NCBI GenBank assembly: GCA_018812885.1
Contig: JAHJCW010000085.1
Coordinates: 1-11,998, forward strand
From: a bacterium
GTDB taxonomy: Bacteria; Fidelibacterota; Marinisomatia; Marinisomatales; JAHJCW01
Direction: 5' to 3'
DNA length: 11,998 nucleotides
A model generated the notes under the pieces. It did no database searches. It saw only the letters and a list, made by a program, of their open reading frames with translations, and had not been told where the DNA came from. The position numbers were made by a program, and so were the translations under genes. Positions 8,214 to 11,998 of the stretch are shown one piece after another (the stretch's first letter is position 1; the number at the start of each line of letters is the position of its first letter).

Positions 8214-9138
8214 CCATTATTTGACGAGCAATTTCATAGGCAGAGGATTTAATTGATCCTACGTCTTTGGTATGTTGTTCGAGTTCAACCAATCTTTTTG
8301 ATGTCCAAAATTCTTTTAATAATTTATTTTGAATCAGTGAAAACACCCTATTACGATGACGATCAAGCTGTTTTTGAGTTATAATACCTTTATCATCCAT
8401 TAATTTTAAATGAGTAAATAATTCGTTATATAGTTCTATTGTGCCTGTACCAATATTTGCAATTGTATTCAGAACGGGCGGTTCTAATCTAAATTTACCA
8501 TGATTATTATGTAACAGTGATTTCAATGAAGTCGCTAGTCTTGTGGCACCAGGACGGTCTGATTTGTTTATTACAAAAAAGTCAGCTATTTCAATTAATC
8601 CGGCTTTCATCAACTGTACCTCGTCTCCTGATTCAGGAACTAATACTACCACTGTGATATCAACAGCTTTTATTACATCGTATTCTCCTTGTCCAACACC
8701 GACAGTTTCAAAAATAACAATATCTTTTCCGCTTGCCGCGAGAATATCACCTACGTCTTGTGCCCTCTTAGCCAAGCCACCCAAATCGCCACGCGAACCC
8801 ATACTCCTTATAAACACACTATCATTCCATGTAAACTTGTTCATTCGCACTCGGTCTCCTAACAAAGCACCACCTGTATATGGACTTGTCGGATCGATGG
8901 CAATTACTCCAACTGATTTTTTATTATCAATTATAGCTTGGATCAATTGATCAATTAATGTGCTTTTACCGGCACCGGGTGGTCCGGTAATACCAATGCG
9001 TATTGCTTTTTGCGTATATGGATAAATATCTTGATAGAATCGACTATAAATATCTTTATTATCTATAATTTGGGTAATAACCCGCGATAATGTGCGATGA
9101 TCGTTATTAAGGATACCTTTTAATATATCTTTATCCAT
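8194..9138 (-). CDS. meaB: MeaB/ArgK-family GTPase, methylmalonyl-CoA mutase chaperone
   Basis: G3E-family P-loop GTPase that gates adenosylcobalamin loading and protects B12-dependent acyl-CoA mutases; older annotations call it ArgK or 'LAO/AO transport ATPase'. Seen: Walker A GPPGAGKST (52-60), IAIDPTSPYTGGALLGDRVRM (79-99) with the Mg/base-switch aspartates, IRSMGSRGDLGGLA (110-123), ETVGVGQ (144-150), and the guanine-specificity motif NKSD (191-194). Length of 314 residues is normal. The partner mutase is not in the window, so the link to propionate/methylmalonyl-CoA metabolism rests on the family. It is the first gene of the minus-strand run and would carry the promoter; no clear Shine-Dalgarno precedes its ATG. 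Confidence 0.93.
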   Translation of the reverse strand: MDKDILKGILNNDHRTLSRVITQIIDNKDIYSRFYQDIYPYTQKAIRIGITGPPGAGKSTLIDQLIQAIIDNKKSVGVIAIDPTSPYTGGALLGDRVRMNKFTWNDSVFIRSMGSRGDLGGLAKRAQDVGDILAASGKDIVIFETVGVGQGEYDVIKAVDITVVVLVPESGDEVQLMKAGLIEIADFFVINKSDRPGATRLATSLKSLLHNNHGKFRLEPPVLNTIANIGTGTIELYNELFTHLKLMDDKGIITQKQLDRHRNRVFSLIQNKLLKEFWTSKRLVELEQHTKDVGSIKSSAYEIARQIMDATKHD

Positions 9139-9201
9139 TATGGAACTGTTTAATTATGTAATAATAGTTCATATAAAATTAATCTTGAAAATACGGTTAT
9201 T

Positions 9202-9230
9202 ATTATATCAATTCAAATTGGTAACATCTA
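9202..9230 (-). promoter_or_regulatory. Candidate promoter of the meaB-rimO run
   Basis: On the minus strand a perfect TATAAT (9207-9202) lies 63 nt before the meaB ATG, in the only gap ahead of the nine-gene run. The matching -35 position, 17 nt upstream (9230-9225, TAGATG), is a poor fit to TTGACA. In AT-rich DNA a TATAAT can arise by chance, so this is tentative. Confidence 0.25.
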
Positions 9231-9250
9231 TTTTACCTTAAACAAATCAG

Positions 9251-9278
9251 TTGAAATAGATAGTAATATTGTTAAAAT
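9251..9278 (+). promoter_or_regulatory. Candidate promoter of the alkD-like gene
   Basis: TTGAAA (9251-9256), 16 nt spacer, TAAAAT (9273-9278), ending 27 nt before the ATG at 9306. Box sequences and spacing suit a housekeeping sigma factor. It is the better of the two candidates in this divergent region. Chance occurrence in AT-rich DNA remains possible. Confidence 0.35.
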
Positions 9279-9305
9279 TAGAATTAAAATATTCGTCTTC
9301 AAATC

Positions 9306-10007
9306 ATGAGAACAATTATGCAACCAATAACAAATTATATAAAGAGCGAATTAAAGCAACATGGTGACGCCACAAAAGCACGGCAGATGCAAGCTTATAT
9401 GAAGACCGATCAACCTTTCTATGGAGTTCAATCGAAGTTGCGGAAACAGATATTTCGCGAGGCAATTAAAAAATACCCCATCACATCACGAGAAGAATGG
9501 GAAACGGTAATTATTGAATTGTGGGAAGGAACACATCGCGAGGAAATGTACCAAGCACTGGAAGTCGCTGAGCGGTATAAAATATATCATTACGAATCTG
9601 CCTGGACTCTATTTGAAACATTATTACGAAGTGCAACCAATTGGGATACAGTGGATTGGCTTTCATCAAATTTGATTGGACAATTAGTATTTAAATATCG
9701 ACATTTTGAAAAACAACTTGAAGAGTGGTCCGAGGACAAAAACTTTTGGGTAAGACGAGCCTCACTCCTCGCTCACTTGAAGCATAAAGAAAAAACCAAT
9801 ATTAAATTGCTATCGCAAACAATTTTGAAACTTGCCCATGAAAAGGAGTTTTTTATTCGAAAGGCAATTGGTTGGGTTTTAAGGCAGTATAGTTATACCG
9901 ATCCCGTATGGGTCATACAATTTGTTAATAAGTATGAAGATAAATTATCCGGTTTGAGCAAACGAGAAGCTTTGAAAGCAATAAATCGAAAAAGTAGATT
10001 AGTATAA
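9306..10007 (+). CDS. AlkD-like DNA alkylation repair protein (HEAT-repeat glycosylase fold)
   Basis: A 233-residue protein of the DNA alkylation repair family (AlkC/AlkD), all-helical HEAT-like repeats that wrap DNA; characterised members remove positively charged alkylpurines such as 7-methylguanine and 3-methyladenine. Seen: YMKTDQPFYGVQSKLRKQIFRE (31-52) near the start, SATNWDTVDWLS (109-120) and NFWVRRASLLAHL (146-158). The last two carry the Trp/Asp and Arg that line the lesion-binding cleft in AlkD. The C-terminal tail EFFIRKAIGWVLRQYS (181-196) onward is also typical. Start could instead be the ATG at 9318; no Shine-Dalgarno separates them. dsrE follows 12 nt after the stop. Two further, broken copies of this gene's 3' end lie downstream at 10500-10655 and 11265-11327. 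Confidence 0.88.
   Translation: MRTIMQPITNYIKSELKQHGDATKARQMQAYMKTDQPFYGVQSKLRKQIFREAIKKYPITSREEWETVIIELWEGTHREEMYQALEVAERYKIYHYESAWTLFETLLRSATNWDTVDWLSSNLIGQLVFKYRHFEKQLEEWSEDKNFWVRRASLLAHLKHKEKTNIKLLSQTILKLAHEKEFFIRKAIGWVLRQYSYTDPVWVIQFVNKYEDKLSGLSKREALKAINRKSRLV
9846..10007 (+). repeat. alkD 3' tail, intact copy of a three-copy repeat
   Basis: Codons 181-233 of the alkD-like gene, repeated in altered form at 10500-10655, and in its last part (from codon 214, position 9945) at 11265-11327. The best-kept core in all three encodes LSGLSK-EALK followed by INR. The copies point the same way as the parent. Confidence 0.85.
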
Positions 10008-10010
10008 GGA
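10006..10010 (+). promoter_or_regulatory. Shine-Dalgarno for the dsrE-like gene
   Basis: AAGGA overlaps the alkD stop codon and sits 9 nt before the ATG at 10020. This supports that start and suggests co-translation from the alkD transcript. Confidence 0.5.
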
Positions 10011-10019
10011 ATAATAAAA

Positions 10020-10472
10020 ATGAAAACTAGAACAACAATATTAACTTTGTTAACAATATGTTTATTATCATTAAACCTATTAAATGCTCAGACTAATGAT
10101 GTAACAAAACCAATAGATTCATTAAAAATAGCAAACAATGAAAAATTAGTTGTACTATGGACAAGTGGTGATAGGGATGTTGCTATCAAAATGGTATTTA
10201 TGTATACCTATAATGCAAAAAAGTATGGATGGTGGGATGATATTACTTTTATTGTGTGGGGACCCTCTGCGAAACTTATTACTGAAGATGCTGATCTTCA
10301 AGAATATTTAGCAGAAATGCTCAAAGAAGGAATTGTCGCCAAAGCCTGTAAAGCATGTTCCGACCAATATGGTGTATCTGAAAAACTTGAAGAGCTAGGT
10401 ATCATCGTTAAATATATGGGAGTTGAATTGACCGATTATATTAAAGAAGGGCGTCACGTTCTAACATTTTAA
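10020..10472 (+). CDS. Secreted DsrE-family protein
   Basis: A 150-residue protein with a clear Sec signal peptide (basic MKTRTT, hydrophobic 7-21, likely cut after LLNA at residue 23, leaving Gln first). The mature part fits the DsrE/DsrF-like (TusD/YchN) fold: a first strand KLVVLWTSGD (42-51), DITFIVWGPSAKLI (74-87) as second strand and loop, then AKACKACSDQYGV (108-119), and a terminal VKYMGVELTDYIKEGRHVLTF region. The pair C110/C113 (CKAC) sits where DsrE-family proteins carry their sulfur-handling cysteine. No lipobox cysteine follows the signal, so it should be soluble in the periplasm. Relatives in the cytoplasm relay sulfur; the exported form's substrate is unknown. It is 12 nt downstream of alkD, with an AAGGA site. 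Confidence 0.8.
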   Translation: MKTRTTILTLLTICLLSLNLLNAQTNDVTKPIDSLKIANNEKLVVLWTSGDRDVAIKMVFMYTYNAKKYGWWDDITFIVWGPSAKLITEDADLQEYLAEMLKEGIVAKACKACSDQYGVSEKLEELGIIVKYMGVELTDYIKEGRHVLTF

Positions 10473-10499
10473 AATTTTAAAATACATATCTAGGCCGGA

Positions 10500-10655
10500 G
10501 AATTTTTTATCTGCAAAACAATTGGTTGAGTTTTACGGCAGAATAGTTATACCGATCCTGTATGGGTCATACAATTTGTTGATAATTATGAAAATAAACT
10601 TTCCGGATTGAGTAAACGAGAAGCTTTGAAAGCTATCAATAGAGATAAGAAATGA
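10500..10655 (+). pseudogene. Decayed C-terminal fragment of an alkD-like gene
   Basis: In one frame this reads as the last ~51 codons of an AlkD-like protein, starting at the residue matching E181 (EFFICKTIG), with a TGA at 10527-10529 exactly where the intact gene has Trp190, then VLRQNSYTDPVWVIQFVDN and on to a TGA at 10653-10655. By hand alignment over 48 codons, 124 of 144 bases match the upstream gene. Of the 18 differing codons, 11 are synonymous. That excess of silent change suggests the copy descends from a once-functional divergent relative, not a recent duplication. No 5' part or start codon is present. The final stop overlaps the LysE gene start (ATGA). Confidence 0.85.
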
Positions 10656-11254
10656 CTTATTACATATTATTTGGAATAACCTACGCTTTAGCTGCAGCCC
10701 TCCAACCGGGACCGCTACAAACGTATATTATTTCTCAGACTTTAAATAAAGGATGGAAAGCAACAATTGCAACTGCTTTTGCACCTATTATTAGTGACAT
10801 TCCAATATTTATTATTGTATTTTTCCTATTAACTAAGCTACCACCCACTTTTTTAAATGTCTTAAGAATAATTGGTGGATTATTTCTATTTTATCTATCA
10901 TATCGCACTTTTAACTCTTGGAAACATTATTCTTATAACAATAATAATGGTAATAGTATAGGAACATTTTTTAATGCCGTTTTGGTAAATCTGCTCAATC
11001 CTAATCCTTATATTGGATGGAGCCTAATAATGGGGCCAATGGTTCTAGAAGCATGGAATAAAACGCCAAGTTTTGCTATCACTTTAGTTGTTTGCTTTTA
11101 CTTAACTATGATAATATCATTAATCGGTTTAATATTTCTTTTTTCTTATGCGCGATCAATCGGACCAAAAATTAGTAGGTCATTATTAGGTTTATCATCT
11201 ATAGGTCTATTTATTTTTGGAATATATCAGCTATATAGAGGAATTACATTTTAA
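10652..11254 (+). CDS. LysE-family amino-acid/metabolite exporter
   Basis: Inner-membrane exporter of the LysE/RhtB superfamily, proton-driven efflux of amino acids or related small molecules; the substrate cannot be told from sequence. Seen: the N-terminal family signature around ALQPGPLQTYIISQTLNKG (16-34) with the conserved P19-G20-P21, and NLLNPNPYIGW (113-123), the second conserved half-motif. About six hydrophobic segments: 1-17, 38-60, 66-84, 105-130, 140-165 and 178-197. Length of 200 residues is standard. Its ATG overlaps the stop of the alkD remnant as ATGA, so its ribosome site (weak, AGAGATAAGA) lies inside that remnant. G+C is very low here, with Asn/Tyr/Ile-rich codons and an N-rich loop (96-101). 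Confidence 0.85.
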   Translation: MTYYILFGITYALAAALQPGPLQTYIISQTLNKGWKATIATAFAPIISDIPIFIIVFFLLTKLPPTFLNVLRIIGGLFLFYLSYRTFNSWKHYSYNNNNGNSIGTFFNAVLVNLLNPNPYIGWSLIMGPMVLEAWNKTPSFAITLVVCFYLTMIISLIGLIFLFSYARSIGPKISRSLLGLSSIGLFIFGIYQLYRGITF

Positions 11255-11264
11255 TATGATTAAT

Positions 11265-11327
11265 CTCTCCGGATTGAGTAAACAAGAAGCTTTGAAAGTT
11301 ATAAACCGGAAATCGTTAAAATTATAA
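11265..11327 (+). pseudogene. Second, shorter alkD 3' end remnant
   Basis: Begins 10 nt after the LysE stop and reads LSGLSKQEALKVINRKSLKL then TAA, matching residues 214-230 of the intact alkD-like gene. Some bases agree with the first remnant (TCCGGATTGAGTAAAC), others with the intact gene (ATA before the Asn codon, then CGx-AAA), so it is a third distinct version and not a copy of either. Faint similarity (TATGA, TAA) may continue back to about 11255. An ATG at 11256 opens a 23-codon frame through it, but nothing suggests it is translated usefully. Confidence 0.75.
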
Positions 11328-11329
11328 TA

Positions 11330-11359
11330 TTGTTTATGGTGTTTTTATTCTTATATAAT
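11330..11359 (+). promoter_or_regulatory. Candidate promoter of the DUF4230-like gene
   Basis: TATAAT at 11354-11359 with TTGTTT 18 nt upstream (11330-11335), 60 nt before the TTG start at 11419. The -10 box is perfect and the -35 is half-matched. It lies in the short gap (11328-11418) between the last alkD remnant and the gene, which otherwise holds only a ribosome site. Confidence 0.35.
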
Positions 11360-11404
11360 AGCTTAATTTCTATTAGTTTATAACCATATTTTGGTACATT
11401 TATA

Positions 11405-11411
11405 AAAGGAG
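11405..11411 (+). promoter_or_regulatory. Shine-Dalgarno deciding the TTG start at 11419
   Basis: AAAGGAG, 7 nt before TTG at 11419-11421. There is no ATG in this frame before residue 24, and the frame is closed upstream by TAG at 11374. This site therefore makes TTG the most likely start. Confidence 0.55.
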
Positions 11412-11418
11412 AATCATT

Positions 11419-11998
11419 TTGGATTTAATCACAATTATCATTGCTATACCTGTTACGCTGCTGCTTGTATATCTATTATTAAAGATGTTCAACAATGGCA
11501 AAGGTAAAACAATAGTAACACACAAAGGTGTTGTTGATCGCATTCGCGAAATGGGTGACCTTGTTGCACTTACGGCTTTTTATAAAGATATCGCTACTAA
11601 AAAAAGTACAAACAAGCTATGGGATTTTCTTGGTGGCAAAAAGATGGCGGTTATCAGCGAGTTTGACCTTGAATACCGTTATGATTTACATAAAGCTGAT
11701 ATCAAAGAAAGTAATAATAAAGTAAAAATTATAATGCCGATTTGTACAACTAAGGTCAGCACCGGTGATATTGAAATTTACGATGAGCACTCGCCTAATC
11801 TTTTCGGCATACCGATACCATTAACCAACTTTAGTGTGGATGACAGAAATTCACTTATTGCCGGTGCCCGCGAAAGTGCTACAATTACTGCCCGAAAAAA
11901 GACCGATGAACTTCTGCCAAAGATTGAAAAATCTGCCCGTGATACGCTTACAACTCTCCTGCAAGCAAGTGGTGTAGAAAATATTGAAATTGAGTTTA
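11419..11998 (+). CDS. Membrane-anchored DUF4230-like protein, 3' end outside the window
   Basis: An open frame of 193 codons runs off the right edge, starting at TTG 11419 behind AAAGGAG. Residues 3-23 are a single hydrophobic segment (DLITIIIAIPVTLLLVYLLL), followed by a basic stretch and a soluble region. The pattern IREMGDLVALTAFYKDI early on, a middle MAVISEFDLEYRYDLHKADI, and an alternating beta stretch ending MPICTTKVSTGDIEIYDE resemble DUF4230 proteins, small membrane-tethered proteins of unknown function common in Bacteroidota and Firmicutes. The end of the visible part (about 150-185) is a charged helix, ARESATITARKKTDELLPKI. G+C is clearly higher than in the preceding segment. The family assignment rests on recalled pattern only, and no biochemical role is known to me. 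Confidence 0.6.
   Translation, partial: MDLITIIIAIPVTLLLVYLLLKMFNNGKGKTIVTHKGVVDRIREMGDLVALTAFYKDIATKKSTNKLWDFLGGKKMAVISEFDLEYRYDLHKADIKESNNKVKIIMPICTTKVSTGDIEIYDEHSPNLFGIPIPLTNFSVDDRNSLIAGARESATITARKKTDELLPKIEKSARDTLTTLLQASGVENIEIEF

Noticed and set aside
8543..8950. A 135-codon open frame on the plus strand, antisense to meaB.
   Set aside because: It lies wholly inside a well-supported meaB, has no recognisable domain, and its Ser/Thr/Pro-rich translation looks like a mirror of the real coding frame.
10466..10483. 18-base palindrome ATTTTAAAATTTTAAAAT across the dsrE stop.
   Set aside because: Low-complexity A/T sequence with no stable GC stem; not credible as a terminator or operator without more evidence.
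9306..11327. Classical integron, transposon or integrative element around the alkD tails.
   Set aside because: No integrase, transposase, attC-like hairpin or terminal inverted repeat is visible. Only the repeated tails are, so a named element type is not supported.
11256..11327. A 23-codon ATG-started small gene after lysE.
   Set aside because: Its sequence is the alkD C-terminal tail and it has no ribosome site, so it is a remnant and not a new small protein.
11528..11725. A 65-codon ATG-started frame in another frame of the DUF4230-like gene.
   Set aside because: The TTG-started frame at 11419 is longer, has a good Shine-Dalgarno and gives a coherent membrane-anchored protein; this is an overlap artefact.

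Overview
The window is AT-rich (roughly one third G+C by eye) and comes from a Gram-negative bacterium. It carries genes for lipid A/Kdo and GT9 core assembly, a Tat translocase subunit, MeaB and a long-chain polyprenyl diphosphate synthase. This set, a DUF4230-type gene and a secreted DsrE-like protein fit the Bacteroidota/Ignavibacteriota/Chlorobiota group. That placement is an inference; no rRNA or other decisive marker is present.

Positions 143-9138 (minus strand) hold one tightly packed run of nine genes, read right to left: meaB, tatC, a polyprenyl diphosphate synthase, a GT9 heptosyltransferase-like gene, waaA (kdtA), a twin-ATPase ABC gene, a CDP-alcohol phosphatidyltransferase (pgsA-like), ftsY and rimO. 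Neighbours overlap by 1-20 nt or are separated by at most 5 nt, so they are probably one transcript. The run mixes envelope building (LPS inner core, phospholipid, isoprenoid chain), protein export and targeting (TatC, FtsY), a cofactor-enzyme chaperone (MeaB) and ribosome modification (RimO). At the left edge a further minus-strand gene seems to begin, with a strong Shine-Dalgarno sequence and the first 11 codons visible.

Positions 9139-9305 are a divergent intergenic region with candidate promoters on both strands.

Positions 9306-11327 (plus strand) form an accessory segment: a full-length AlkD-like DNA alkylation repair gene, a secreted DsrE-family protein, a decayed copy of the alkD 3' end, a LysE-family exporter, and a second, shorter alkD 3' end. 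The pattern is alkD tail then cargo gene, repeated, with the alkD copies shrinking from 233 residues to about 51 and then about 20 codons. This is the most unusual structure in the window.

From 11419 to the right edge runs a membrane-anchored DUF4230-like protein. It starts at a TTG behind a good Shine-Dalgarno and is visibly richer in G+C than the segment before it.

No tRNA, rRNA, CRISPR array, transposase or integrase was seen, and no convincing rho-independent terminator.
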